Origin: Hyphomicrobiales bacterium
Lineage (GTDB): Bacteria > Pseudomonadota > Alphaproteobacteria > Rhizobiales > Rhodobiaceae
Reading direction: 5' to 3'
DNA: 64,000 nucleotides
Assembly (NCBI GenBank): GCA_002869065.1
Contig: PKTR01000001.1
Coordinates: 115,118-179,117, forward strand
Under the pieces are notes generated by a model that did no database searches, was not told the origin of the DNA, and was given only the letters and a program-made list of their open reading frames with translations. How positions within the stretch are numbered: position 1 is the stretch's first letter; every line of letters begins with the position of its first letter. The position numbers and the translations under genes were made by a program. Positions 45,543-54,294 of this stretch are shown here, one piece after another.

Positions 45543-46954
45543 GTGCTTCCCATATCGATCCTCTTCTCGGCTCCGTCCGCGAAATCGCAAGCGCCGTGCA
45601 CGAGGGCGAACTGACCGCCCGCGACCTGGCGATCCTGGCGCTCGATGCCGTTGACGCGCTCAACCCGAAGATCAACGCCTTTACCGACGTGCTGGCCGAG
45701 CGGGTTCTGGCCGAGGCCGACGCGCTCGACGAACGCTACGACAAGGGCGAGGACCTGCCGCCGCTGTCGGGCGTGCCTTATGGCGCCAAGAACCTGTTCG
45801 ACATCGCCGGTCTGCCGACGCTGGCCGGCTCCAAGATCAACGCCGACCATCCGCCGGCAGCGCACGATGCGACGCTGATCGCGCGCCTTCAGCAGGCCGG
45901 TGGGCTGCTCGTCGGTGCGTTGCACATGGGCGAATACGCCTATGATTTCACCGGCGAAAACGCCCATGACGGCAATTGCCGTAACCCGCACAACACCGCC
46001 CACATGACCGGCGGTTCGTCGTCCGGGTCGGGAGCCGCGGTTGCAGCCGCCATGCTGCCCTTTGCGCTTGGCACCGACACTAACGGCTCGATCCGCGTTC
46101 CGTCGTCGTTCTGCGGCCTGTTCGGGTTGAAGCCGACCTTTGGGCGGCTGTCGCGTGCCGGCACGTTCCCCCTCGCGCCAAGCCTCGACCATGTCGGCCC
46201 GCTCGCCCGCTCGGTCGGCGATCTTGCCTATGTCTACGATGCCTGCCGTGGATACGATCCGCGCGATCCCGCCAATATCGAAATGCCGAGTCCCGCGCTG
46301 ACGCCGGAGATCGAAAAGGGCATCGACGGGCTGCGCGTCGCGGTCGCCGGCGGCTGGTTCCGCAAGAACGGCTTCCCGGAGGCCTATGCGGCCACCGATC
46401 TGGTCGCCAAGGCGCTTGGCGCCGACCAGGAAGTCGAGATCCCGGAAGCCGGTCGGGCCCGCGCCGCGGCTTATGTGATCACCGCCGCCGAGGCCGGCAG
46501 TTTCCATCTCGACCGCCTGCGCACGCGCGCCGAGGATTTCGATCCCGACACCCGCGACCGGCTGCTGTCCGGCGCCATGCTGCCGGCGGCCTGGCTCGAT
46601 CAGGCGCAACGTTTCCGCAGCTGGTATCGCGAAAAGGTCGCGCGACTGTTCGAGGCCGTCGACCTGATCATCGCGCCGGCAACGCCGTGCCACGCGCCGA
46701 AGATCGGCCAGAAGACCTTCGTGCTCGATGGCGTGAAGCTGCCGACGCGGCCGAATATCGGCATCTATACCCAGCCGATATCGTTCATCGGTCTTCCGGT
46801 CGTCGCCGTGCCGCTGTGGCTGCAGGGCGCGCGCCTGCCGATCGGCGTGCAGATCATCGCCGCCCCCTGGCGCGAGGATCTGGCGCTGAGAGCCGCCCGC
46901 GTGCTCGAGGCGAACGGGGTCGCGAAGGCGCCGACGGCACTGATCGCCGGCTGA
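45539..46954 (+). CDS. atzE: AtzE-like amidase (amidase-signature family)
   Basis: A 471-residue amidase-signature hydrolase. The catalytic Lys84 (PYGAKNLFD), the cis-Ser in TGGSSSGSG (about Ser160-Ser161) and nucleophile Ser184 (TDTNGSIRVP) are all in place. AtzE enzymes cleave 1-carboxybiuret to urea-1,3-dicarboxylate with AtzG. Other members use amides of unknown nature, so the physiological substrate is uncertain. It is coupled to the AtzG-like gene and ends about 14 bases before a promoter for the next, unrelated sigma factor gene. Confidence 0.87.
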   Translation: MSASHIDPLLGSVREIASAVHEGELTARDLAILALDAVDALNPKINAFTDVLAERVLAEADALDERYDKGEDLPPLSGVPYGAKNLFDIAGLPTLAGSKINADHPPAAHDATLIARLQQAGGLLVGALHMGEYAYDFTGENAHDGNCRNPHNTAHMTGGSSSGSGAAVAAAMLPFALGTDTNGSIRVPSSFCGLFGLKPTFGRLSRAGTFPLAPSLDHVGPLARSVGDLAYVYDACRGYDPRDPANIEMPSPALTPEIEKGIDGLRVAVAGGWFRKNGFPEAYAATDLVAKALGADQEVEIPEAGRARAAAYVITAAEAGSFHLDRLRTRAEDFDPDTRDRLLSGAMLPAAWLDQAQRFRSWYREKVARLFEAVDLIIAPATPCHAPKIGQKTFVLDGVKLPTRPNIGIYTQPISFIGLPVVAVPLWLQGARLPIGVQIIAAPWREDLALRAARVLEANGVAKAPTALIAG

Positions 46955-46968
46955 ATTTTCGCCCGCCC

Positions 46969-46993
46969 GGAATAAAACGCCCGTTGCTGCGTA
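46969..46993 (+). promoter_or_regulatory. ECF sigma promoter upstream of the sigma gene
   Basis: GGAATA (46969-46974) and CGTA (46990-46993) are separated by exactly 15 bases, 54 bases before the sigma factor start. The same pattern and spacing recurs upstream of the NTF2-like gene at 48337. This suggests autoregulation by the adjacent ECF factor. An inverted repeat CGCCCGTT/AACGGGCG (46979-46986 and 47005-47012) overlaps it and may act as the amidase gene's terminator or an operator. Confidence 0.72.
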
Positions 46994-47047
46994 TATGCTG
47001 CGGTAACGGGCGTGTGTCGGCATGCGCCCTGAGCATGTGAGAGGGCG

Positions 47048-47560
47048 ATGTCGCGCAAACAATCCCTGCTGATCGCGGAAATTCCGCACCTGCGCCGTTA
47101 TGCGCGGGCGTTGACGCGCGACGTGGATGCCGCCGACGATCTGGTGCAGGCGTGCCTGGAGCGGGCGCTGTCGCGCTGGCATTTGTGGCAGTCGCATCGC
47201 AAGCTCAGAAGCTGGCTGTTCGCCATCCTGCATAATCTGCATATCGACACGGTGCGCCACCGCTCGGCCCGCGCGACGCATCTGGTGCTCGCCGACGAGA
47301 TCGATCTGCCGTCGAGCGATCCGGGGCCGGACAGCGGGCTTGCCGTCGCCGGCCTGATGGCCGCGATCGAGCGGCTCCCCGCCGATCAGCGCGATGCCGT
47401 GCTGATGGTCGGGGTCAACGAGCTTAGCTACGCCGAGGCCGCAGAGGCGCTCGGTATTCCCCTTGGAACTTTGATGTCGCGGCTGCACCGGGGGCGGGGG
47501 CGGCTGCGCGAACTTCTCAACATGACCGGTGAAAAGCCGGCGATCCGGCGGGTGAAATGA
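47048..47560 (+). CDS. ECF RNA polymerase sigma factor
   Basis: A 170-residue group 4 sigma factor with region 2 (HLRRYARALTRDVDAADDLV, LRSWLFAILHNLHID) that reads the -10 element, and region 4 (LPADQRDAVLMV, SYAEAAEALGIPLGTLMSRL) that reads the -35. GAGAGGG precedes the start. The gene overlaps the anti-sigma gene by four bases. A GGAATA-N15-CGTA promoter lies in front of it and in front of the gene after the anti-sigma gene, defining at least a three-gene regulon. The inducing stress is not evident. Confidence 0.93.
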   Translation: MSRKQSLLIAEIPHLRRYARALTRDVDAADDLVQACLERALSRWHLWQSHRKLRSWLFAILHNLHIDTVRHRSARATHLVLADEIDLPSSDPGPDSGLAVAGLMAAIERLPADQRDAVLMVGVNELSYAEAAEALGIPLGTLMSRLHRGRGRLRELLNMTGEKPAIRRVK

Positions 47561-48321
47561 CAATGAACGACAAACCCGAAACCGTTTTGTCCGAGGACGA
47601 CCTGCACGCCTATGTCGACGGCCAGCTGGACGAAGAACGCCGCGCCGAGGTCGAGGCCTATCTTGCCGCCAATCCGCAGGCCGCCGCCGAAGTCGCCGAC
47701 TACCGCCGCATCAATGCGGCGCTCGGTGAGGCCTTCGATGGCGTGATGGACGAGCCGATCCCAGCCTCCCATGTCGCCGCCGTCAAGGCGCGCGGCTGGC
47801 GTCCGGCGCTGCCGATGGCCGCCGCGCTCGTTGGTCTGCTGATGGGCGGTGGCATCGGCTGGGGCGCGCATGGTTTTGCCGAACGCGATCCGACCAATCT
47901 GATTGCCGCCTCGAGCGCTGCCTATGACGTCTTTTCGGTCGAGAAACGCCACCCGGTCGAGGTCGCGGCGACGGAATCGGATCACCTGCAGAAGTGGCTG
48001 TCGAACCGCATGGGCATGCCGTTGAGCATTCCGCGTCTGAACGATCTCGGCTTCAGCCTCGTCGGCGGGCGATTGCTGGTCGGCGAGAACGCACCGGCGG
48101 CGCTGCTGATGTACGAGAACGGCGAGGGCCGGCGCATGGTGCTCTATGTGCGCAACGATCTGCCGCCCGCGCGGGCCAATGATTTCGCCTATGCACGCTC
48201 GAATGAGACCGGCGTCGTCGCCTGGTCGCACGGCAATGTCGGCTTCGGTGTGGCCGGCGGATTCTCCGAAAAGGAACTCGTTCCCGCCGCCCATCTCGTG
48301 CGTGCGCAGCTTTCTTTGTAA
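47557..48321 (+). CDS. Transmembrane anti-sigma factor
   Basis: A 254-residue protein: a cytoplasmic N-terminal helical domain (SEDDLHAYVDGQLDEERRAE) typical of anti-sigma factors, one membrane helix (about 84-105) and a periplasmic domain of about 145 residues that could sense the signal. It lacks the HxxxCxxC zinc motif of ZAS-type anti-sigmas, so release is probably by another route such as proteolysis. It is translationally coupled to the sigma gene, the standard layout. ATG starts at codon 1 or 3 are both possible. Confidence 0.88.
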   Translation: MTMNDKPETVLSEDDLHAYVDGQLDEERRAEVEAYLAANPQAAAEVADYRRINAALGEAFDGVMDEPIPASHVAAVKARGWRPALPMAAALVGLLMGGGIGWGAHGFAERDPTNLIAASSAAYDVFSVEKRHPVEVAATESDHLQKWLSNRMGMPLSIPRLNDLGFSLVGGRLLVGENAPAALLMYENGEGRRMVLYVRNDLPPARANDFAYARSNETGVVAWSHGNVGFGVAGGFSEKELVPAAHLVRAQLSL

Positions 48322-48336
48322 ACACGTTTTTGTGAG

Positions 48337-48361
48337 GGAATACAGAGAGTTAGAAAACGTA
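48337..48361 (+). promoter_or_regulatory. ECF sigma promoter upstream of the NTF2-like gene
   Basis: GGAATA (48337-48342) and CGTA (48358-48361) with a 15-base spacer match the sigma gene's own promoter exactly in motif and spacing. The start codon follows 36 bases later. The NTF2-like gene is therefore a predicted direct target of the ECF factor. Confidence 0.75.
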
Positions 48362-48397
48362 ATTCCGGTGTAGTCAAACTTCAACGGAGTTACGGAA

Positions 48398-48829
48398 ATG
48401 AACAACTCGCTTCGCATAGCCGCCCTTGCCGCCGTGATGCTTGGAACCACCTCGCAGGCCTTCGCCGGTGTTGGCAGCGACATGGCGCAGGCCCATTTCG
48501 AAGCCATCGGCGCCGGTGACGTCGCCGCGATTTCTTCCGCCTACACCGACGCGTCGGTGTTCCAGTGGGTCGGCGGCCCGCTCGACGGCGAGTATCGCGG
48601 CAAGGACGCGATCGCCGGTGTCTGGCAGAAATTCACCAAGGCGCAGGGGCCGATCGAAGTGACGGTCGGCGAGGTCGTGGAAAACGCCAATCCGAAGGGC
48701 GTCACGGTGACTGCGGACGTGACCTTCAAGGGCAAGGCGACTGTGCCGGTTCGCTACGTGCTGACCTATCGCGGCGATGCTCTGGTCAGCGAAATCTGGC
48801 AGATCGACCCGAACCTCGGCAAATACTGA
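48398..48829 (+). CDS. Exported NTF2/SnoaL-like protein, predicted ECF target
   Basis: A 143-residue protein with a signal peptide (residues 1-23, ending AFA) and a mature NTF2-like cone fold (MAQAHFEAIGAGDVAAISSAY, YRGKDAIAGVWQKF, PVRYVLTYRGDALVSEIWQID). Such folds bind small hydrophobic ligands or act as enzymes; no catalytic residues can be assigned. CGGAG precedes the ATG. Its promoter matches that of the upstream sigma factor gene. A strong bidirectional terminator follows. Confidence 0.85.
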   Translation: MNNSLRIAALAAVMLGTTSQAFAGVGSDMAQAHFEAIGAGDVAAISSAYTDASVFQWVGGPLDGEYRGKDAIAGVWQKFTKAQGPIEVTVGEVVENANPKGVTVTADVTFKGKATVPVRYVLTYRGDALVSEIWQIDPNLGKY

Positions 48830-48935
48830 ACCGAGAGAAGTTCCTGAAGCAGCAAGCGCGGTCATCCGGGACCTTGGCGGACAATCCGGACGCGAGTGCC
48901 CGCGCTGCTTCGGTTCCACCTCTGACCCAGGTGGC

Positions 48936-48967
48936 AAAACGCCCGCGCTTTGCGGCGCGGGCGTTTT
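48936..48967. terminator. Bidirectional terminator
   Basis: AAAACGCCCGCGC (48936-48948) and GCGCGGGCGTTTT (48955-48967) form a 13-base perfect stem with a 6-base loop. T-runs occur on both strands, serving the NTF2-like gene and the convergent EncFtn-like gene. Confidence 0.93.
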
Positions 48968-48992
48968 CGTCTTGGATCGGGAAAGCCGTCGC

Positions 48993-49283
48993 TTAGTCGT
49001 GGTGCGCGATTGGCTTGTCGGTGAACACGTAGTCGCGCAGTTCCTTGTCGAAGGTCGGATCCTTGCGGCGGATCCATTCGAGAACCATCGCGGCGTGCTC
49101 TTTTTCCTCGTCACGATTGTGCGCGAGAATGGCCTTGAGTTCGTCGTCCTTGCAGGCGTCGACACGCTGGTTGTACCAGTCGACGGCCTCAAGCTCCTCC
49201 ATCAGGGAAACGATGGCGCGGTGCATGTCGCGCGTCTCGTCGGAAAGCTCCGAAATCGGTTCGTGATAGCCTTCACTCGCCAT
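48993..49283 (-). CDS. Encapsulated-ferritin-type (EncFtn) protein without cargo tag
   Basis: A 96-residue two-helix ferroxidase very close to the Rhodospirillum EncFtn family: AIVSLMEELEAVDWYNQRVDA and ILAHNRDEEKEHAAMVLEW. Metal-binding candidates are Glu29/Glu32 in the first helix and Glu59, Glu62 and His63 in the second; EncFtn forms a decamer with the iron site at a subunit interface. It ends at KPIAHHD and so lacks the C-terminal peptide that targets EncFtn into encapsulin. No encapsulin gene adjoins it. It is divergent from a DUF2325 gene with a Fur-box-like palindrome between them. Confidence 0.9.
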   Translation of the reverse strand: MASEGYHEPISELSDETRDMHRAIVSLMEELEAVDWYNQRVDACKDDELKAILAHNRDEEKEHAAMVLEWIRRKDPTFDKELRDYVFTDKPIAHHD

Positions 49284-49463
49284 GGGAAACTCCTTTCGCT
49301 GAAAGCGTCTCGGGAAGATGTCCCTCTGTGTCTACCACCCGGGATGGCGGCGGAAAAGGGACGTAGATGGGCGGAACGTCGCGGCCCCGCAGGCGCGACG
49401 AAGTTCATAAGGGAAAGCTAGTTCGCGGGGGCGTTTCGGCAATCTCTTGGCTCTAATTGACAA

Positions 49464-49478
49464 TGCAAATCATTCGCA
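49464..49478. promoter_or_regulatory. Fur-box-like palindrome
   Basis: TGCAAATCATTCGCA, within AATGCAAATCATTCGCAATA, matches alphaproteobacterial Fur/Mur-type boxes and resembles the classical Fur box centre. It lies 41 bases before the DUF2325 start and 180 bases upstream of the EncFtn start. Iron (or manganese) control of one or both genes is inferred. Confidence 0.65.
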
Positions 49479-49518
49479 ATAAGACTCCAGCGTGACACGG
49501 ACAGCAGGGGGAAGGCTC

Positions 49519-50703
49519 ATGTGCGAATGTGAGGCGAAGACGGTACCGGGCAGCGCCGATGCTGCTGGCGGCCGGCTCAAACTGTGGGAATTCACCGATC
49601 GCGCGCACTGTTCGGTGATCGGAACCTGTCTCTCCGCAGTAGACCTGAGAAAGCTGGCCGCGAAGCTCCGCCTGACCTTTGACGACGATGCCAACGACTA
49701 TGACGTGCACGCCTATTTCGTGAAGGCCGCAGCCGACGACAGTCAGGAAGCCCGCGCGATCCACAAGCTGCTGGACACCCGTTTTGCCGGCATCCTGCGC
49801 ATCGTCGCCCGCCTGCGCGGGGATCGGGCGTTGGCGGAGCGTTGGGAAGAGATGAAAGCGAAGGGGCAGATCGCCGGCGCCTTTTGGGCGCTGATGACCC
49901 ATCGCCACGTTTCAACGGAGATCCGCGCACGCATTTTCGGCGACGTCCACATGCTCTCCCACGAAGTGGGCGCGGCACATGGCCGCCAGGGACGGGAACT
50001 TGCCGGCCTGAAGTCGCAGCTCGAAGATCTGGAAAAACGCCGGGCGCGCGTCGAAGCCGGTCTGCGCGCCAGCATCGCCGAGCGCGATGACCGCATCACT
50101 GGTCTGGAATCGGCGCTGACTGAAGCCCGCGCCAAAGGTGACAGCGGCAGCGGACCCACGACTGAGCACACCTCACGTCGGCGCCGCCACGACGAGAGCA
50201 AGATCCAGCGGGCACTTGAAAGCGCGCGCTACCGGGCACGTGTCGCCGAGGCCGAGATCCGTCTGTTGCGCGATATGCTTGCCCGCGCGCAAGAGGGCGG
50301 TCGCACCGCGCCGCGCACCGTTACCGTCGAGAACTCTGCGTCCGGCCGCGATGTCATGGCCGATGCCCGCCGCCTCGACGGCCACAGCTATCTCTATATC
50401 GGTGGCCGCGACAACCAGTTCGCCTATCTGCGCGATGTCGCCGGGCTTTTCGGCGTCGAGCTGATCCACCACGATGGCGGGCTGACCGATGCGATCACCC
50501 GCATCGACGATGTGCTGCCCTCGGTTGAATGCGTGTTGTGCCCGATCAATTGCGTCAGCCACGATGCCTGCCAGCGCGCAAAGAGCGGCTGCAAGAAGCA
50601 CGGCAAGACTTTCATGCCGCTGCGTAGTGCGAGCAAGACCTCGCTGCGCGACGCGCTGATTTCGTTGATGGTTGGCCCCGGCGGGCCTGGCGCGGCCGAA
50701 TAG
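49519..50703 (+). CDS. DUF2325 protein with coiled coil, probably iron-regulated
   Basis: A 394-residue protein. The N-terminal half (about 1-150) is helical and unrecognised; about 150-265 is a predicted coiled coil rich in Arg/Glu; the C-terminal ~105 residues form a DUF2325 domain (YLYIGGRDNQFAYLRDVAGL, HHDGGLTDAITRIDDVLP) with cysteines in ECVLCPINCVSHDACQRAKSGC. The function of DUF2325 is not established. The ATG at MCECEAK is preferred for GGGGGAAGG upstream. A Fur-box-like site precedes it and an EncFtn gene is divergent, suggesting an iron or metal role. Confidence 0.82.
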   Translation: MCECEAKTVPGSADAAGGRLKLWEFTDRAHCSVIGTCLSAVDLRKLAAKLRLTFDDDANDYDVHAYFVKAAADDSQEARAIHKLLDTRFAGILRIVARLRGDRALAERWEEMKAKGQIAGAFWALMTHRHVSTEIRARIFGDVHMLSHEVGAAHGRQGRELAGLKSQLEDLEKRRARVEAGLRASIAERDDRITGLESALTEARAKGDSGSGPTTEHTSRRRRHDESKIQRALESARYRARVAEAEIRLLRDMLARAQEGGRTAPRTVTVENSASGRDVMADARRLDGHSYLYIGGRDNQFAYLRDVAGLFGVELIHHDGGLTDAITRIDDVLPSVECVLCPINCVSHDACQRAKSGCKKHGKTFMPLRSASKTSLRDALISLMVGPGGPGAAE

Positions 50704-50742
50704 ACCCGGATCGAAACGAGCCTGCGGAACGAGATGTAACCG

Positions 50743-51231
50743 TCAGCCGAGCGGCCCGGCCTTGTCGGTGCGCTCGAACCCGCGCATGGGGACGCGGCTC
50801 AGCCGGTTCGCCGCTTCCGTAGCCTTCTTGAGAAGTCCGATGAAGATCTCCCGTTCCTCCGCCTCAAGGCCGTTGAGCAACAGCTCCTGAGCGTGTTGAA
50901 GCACCGGGCCGATGAGTTCGAGCGCCTTTTCTCCATCCGGCGTCAGGAACAGCTCCCGCGCCCGGCGGTCGGTGACGCTGACGCGGCGCGAAAGCAGGTC
51001 TTTCTGAACCAGCCGGTTGACCACTCCCCCGACAGTGACGCGATCATACGCGATGGCGCCCGCAAGTCGTGCCTGATCGATGCCGGGGTGGTTCTTGACC
51101 GCAACGAGCGCGGCGAACTGAACCGGGGTCAGGTCGTAACCGATCTTGCTGACTTCTTCGAGAAACAGGGACACGGATATCTGATGCATGCGACGGATCA
51201 GATGTCCGGGCATCTCTAGGAATTCCAGCAT
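50743..51231 (-). CDS. MarR-family transcriptional regulator
   Basis: A 162-residue winged-helix regulator: helical dimer region, then LTPVQFAALVAVKNHPG, recognition helix DRVTVGGVVNRLVQKDLL and the wing SVTDRRARELFLTPDG. MarR proteins sense small aromatic or oxidising compounds. The start is uncertain, since the first ATG lacks a good ribosome site; ATGs at codons 7 and 15 are alternatives. It is divergent from the AceE/transketolase-like gene, with a 506-base gap that may hold its operators. Confidence 0.9.
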   Translation of the reverse strand: MLEFLEMPGHLIRRMHQISVSLFLEEVSKIGYDLTPVQFAALVAVKNHPGIDQARLAGAIAYDRVTVGGVVNRLVQKDLLSRRVSVTDRRARELFLTPDGEKALELIGPVLQHAQELLLNGLEAEEREIFIGLLKKATEAANRLSRVPMRGFERTDKAGPLG

Positions 51232-51737
51232 TGTATAGTTCTCTTTTAGGAGTGTTGCCGCATTCTATGCTGGTACGAGGTGAGCAATATCAACCATTCG
51301 CGACCAGCCAATTCCAGTGTAGTGCCTTCAAAGAGAGACTTGATAGGATGTTTTTCATACTAAAATAGTTGTGGGTGCAACCTGTCAATAGGTACTACCC
51401 GCAGATGAGGCTGGTGTGTAAAGAAGACGCAGGCGTGTATCGTGCGGCAAGACTGTCATCATCTGGTCGTCAAGTGCGTTGGGGGAACTGTCGCGCGGTT
51501 CTCGCGACGTGATTTCCAAGGAATGCGTGTGAAAATTCCCCCGGCTGCATCGCAAAGATATTTCAAAAGCGCCGCGTTTTTTCTCTCCGCCATCCAAATA
51601 TCCGGCAATTAAGGAACGTCTTTTCCGAGCGGCTGGTGCTACCGTAACCTCGTTTGAGACCGCGCCGTTGTCGATTGGAACCCCGGGGCAGAACCGGGGC
51701 GTTGCGACGCCGGTAAAGAGGAAACGGGAGGGGCACC
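51232..51737. promoter_or_regulatory. 506-base intergenic region, MarR to AceE-like gene
   Basis: The left half (51240-51400) is noticeably AT-richer than the surroundings and includes repeated TACTAAAATAG/ATAGGTACTA-like tracts that could be regulator sites. Close to the right end, CCCCGG.GCAGAA.CCGGGG (51681-51697) is a small hairpin before the ribosome site GGGAGGGG. I see no convincing gene on either strand. Confidence 0.4.
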
Positions 51738-54122
51738 ATGGACGCCGCGAACATGGAGCTGCTGCGAGCCATCGAGAAGCAGATTCTCTGGCTCTCATGC
51801 TGGACGATTCACAACGCCAACCACCTGCGCGAGAAGGGCGAGGTCAAGGTCGGCGGTCATCAGGCGTCGTCGGCCTCGATGGTGTCGATCATGACGGCAC
51901 TCTATTTCCATGCGCTGCGGCCGCAGGACCGCGTTGCCGTCAAGCCGCACGCCTCGCCGGCGTTCCACGCCATCCAGTACCTGATGGGTAACCAGACGCG
52001 CGAGAAGCTGGAGAACTTCCGCAGCTATGGCGGCGCGCAGTCCTATCCGAGCCGCACCAAGGATATTGACGACGTCGACTTCTCGACCGGCTCGGTCGGC
52101 CTTGGCGTCGCGGTCACGGCCTTTGCCTCGCTGATGCAGGACTACCTCGCCGCCAAGCCGTGGACGGCTGAGCGTCGGGAAGGGCGGATGGTGGCGCTCG
52201 TCGGCGACGCCGAGCTCGACGAAGGCAACATCTACGAATGCCTGCAGGAAGGCTGGAAGCACGATCTACGCAACACCTGGTGGGTGATCGACTACAATCG
52301 CCAGAGCCTCGACGGCGTCATCCGCGAGAGCCTGTGGAAGCGCATCGAAGGCACGTTCCGCGCGTTTGGCTGGGATGTGGTGATCCTGAAATACGGCGCG
52401 CTGCAAAAGGCCGCCTTTGCCGAACCGGGCGGCGACCGGTTGAAGGAGTGGATCGATACCTGCCCGAACCAGCTCTATTCCGCGCTCGCCTATCAGGGGG
52501 CGGCGGCCTGGCGCAAACGCCTCGAGGACGAGATGGGCGATCAGGGGCCGGTCAGCGCGCTGATCGCCAGGCGCTCGGATGAGGAACTGGCCGCGCTGAT
52601 GAACAATCTCGGCGGCCATTGCGTGGAAACGCTGGTCGAGGCCTTCGACGCCATCGACCACGACCGCCCGACCGTGTTCCTGGCCTATACGATCAAGGGC
52701 GCGGGAACGCCGCTCGCCGGCCACAAGGACAATCACGCCGGCCTCATGACCCCGGCGCAAATGGCGTCCTTCCAGACAGCGATGGGCGTTGCCGCCGGAA
52801 CGGAATGGGAGCCGTTCTCGACGATTGCTGACGCCGAGCCGGTCAAGAAGTTCCTCGGACGTGTGCCGTTCTTCAGCGAAGGCACGCGCCACTTCAAGGC
52901 GGACAAGGTGGCGACGCCCGGTCCGGTGTTCCTCGACGACCGCGAACTCTCGACCCAGGCCGGCTTTGGCAAGATCCTCGACGCGCTGGCCAAGGCAAAG
53001 GGGCCGATTGCCGACCGCATCCTGACGTCCGCGCCGGATGTGACGGTGTCGACCAATCTCGGACCCTGGGTCAATCGCCGGGGCCTGTTCGCGCGCAATC
53101 CGCTCGCCGACACCTTCCGCGACGAGCGGGTGCCGTCGGCGCAGAAATGGCAGTTTTCCCCCGAGGGTCAGCACATCGAGCTCGGCATCGCCGAGATGAA
53201 CCTGTTCCTGCTGCTCGGCGCGGCGGGGTTGTCGCATTCGCTGTTCGGCGAGCGCATCCTGCCGGTCGGCACGGTCTATGACCCGTTCATTTCCCGCGGT
53301 CTCGATGCGCTCAACTACGCCTGCTACCAGGACGCCCGCTTCATGATCGTCGGCACCCCGTCCGGCGTGACGCTGGCGCCGGAGGGTGGTGCGCATCAGT
53401 CGGTCGGTGCGCCACTGATCGGCATGAGCCAGGACGGGCTGGCGAGCTTCGAGCCGGCCTTCCTCGATGAACTGTCTATCATCATGGACTGGGCCTTCGA
53501 CTACATGCAGCGCGATGGCGACGGCGATCCTGACGAGCGCACCTGGTTGCGCGACGAGACCGGCGGCTCGGTCTATCTGCGCCTCACCACCCGTCCGCTG
53601 GAGCAGCCGATGCGGCGCGAGAGCGACGCTTTCCGGCAGGGTGTGATCGACGGCGCCTACTGGCTGCGCGAGCCGGGCGCCAATGCCGACGTCGTGCTCG
53701 TCTATCAGGGCTGCGTCGCACCGGAAATCATCGCCGCCGCTGGCCGCATCGCCGACAGCCGTCGCGATATCGGTGTGCTCGCCGTCACCTCCGCGGATCG
53801 CTTGAACGCCGGCTGGACAGCGGCTCAGCGCGCCCGCAAGCGTGGCAACTCCGGGGCCAAGGCACATATCGAGACGCTGCTCGAGAATTTGCCGCGTCAT
53901 TGCCAGCTCATCACCGCAATCGATGGTCATCCCGCCACGCTCGCCTGGCTCGGCGGCGTCGCCGGCCACAAGACGATCCCGCTCGGTGTCGAACATTTCG
54001 GCCAGACGGGCACGATTGCCGACCTCTACAAGCACTATGGCTTTGACACGAAAAGCATCGTGCGCATGGTCTCGGAACTGACGCCGGGCCGCAGCACCAA
54101 CGAGTTGCGCCTGCCGGCCTGA
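51738..54122 (+). CDS. AceE-like thiamine diphosphate enzyme (transketolase superfamily)
   Basis: A 794-residue ThDP-dependent enzyme with domains in transketolase order. The cofactor-binding stretch GDAELDEGNIYECLQEGW starts near residue 156 and is followed by IDYNRQSLDG and FRAFGWDVV, as in homodimeric pyruvate dehydrogenase E1 (AceE). The pyrimidine-binding and C-terminal domains follow from about residue 430. No E2 or E3 genes are adjacent, and it is somewhat shorter than AceE, so it may act on another 2-oxo acid. GGGAGGGG precedes the ATG. The divergent MarR gene may regulate it. Confidence 0.82.
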   Translation: MDAANMELLRAIEKQILWLSCWTIHNANHLREKGEVKVGGHQASSASMVSIMTALYFHALRPQDRVAVKPHASPAFHAIQYLMGNQTREKLENFRSYGGAQSYPSRTKDIDDVDFSTGSVGLGVAVTAFASLMQDYLAAKPWTAERREGRMVALVGDAELDEGNIYECLQEGWKHDLRNTWWVIDYNRQSLDGVIRESLWKRIEGTFRAFGWDVVILKYGALQKAAFAEPGGDRLKEWIDTCPNQLYSALAYQGAAAWRKRLEDEMGDQGPVSALIARRSDEELAALMNNLGGHCVETLVEAFDAIDHDRPTVFLAYTIKGAGTPLAGHKDNHAGLMTPAQMASFQTAMGVAAGTEWEPFSTIADAEPVKKFLGRVPFFSEGTRHFKADKVATPGPVFLDDRELSTQAGFGKILDALAKAKGPIADRILTSAPDVTVSTNLGPWVNRRGLFARNPLADTFRDERVPSAQKWQFSPEGQHIELGIAEMNLFLLLGAAGLSHSLFGERILPVGTVYDPFISRGLDALNYACYQDARFMIVGTPSGVTLAPEGGAHQSVGAPLIGMSQDGLASFEPAFLDELSIIMDWAFDYMQRDGDGDPDERTWLRDETGGSVYLRLTTRPLEQPMRRESDAFRQGVIDGAYWLREPGANADVVLVYQGCVAPEIIAAAGRIADSRRDIGVLAVTSADRLNAGWTAAQRARKRGNSGAKAHIETLLENLPRHCQLITAIDGHPATLAWLGGVAGHKTIPLGVEHFGQTGTIADLYKHYGFDTKSIVRMVSELTPGRSTNELRLPA

Positions 54123-54294
54123 CCGCTTGGCCCGTTGAACTCCATGGCGGCTATCACCTCAGTGCATAGCCGCCATCGACGGGCGTGCGGCTTTGTGCAT
54201 TTCATCGCCCTGTCACTTGCTCTAAGAGGGGAAAACACCTCGCAAACAGTTACCGGCCAGGCACCAGCACCAGCCCGGCTGAAAGGCATGCGAC

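Noticed and set aside
45260-47563. Minus-strand frame (767 codons) across the atzG/atzE/sigma region
   Set aside because: Spans three well supported plus-strand genes and their promoter; product has no recognisable fold.
51385-51798. Possible 137-codon minus-strand gene in the MarR/AceE-like gap
   Set aside because: Overlaps the start of the AceE-like gene, Arg/Ser-rich, no ribosome site and no homology that I recognise.
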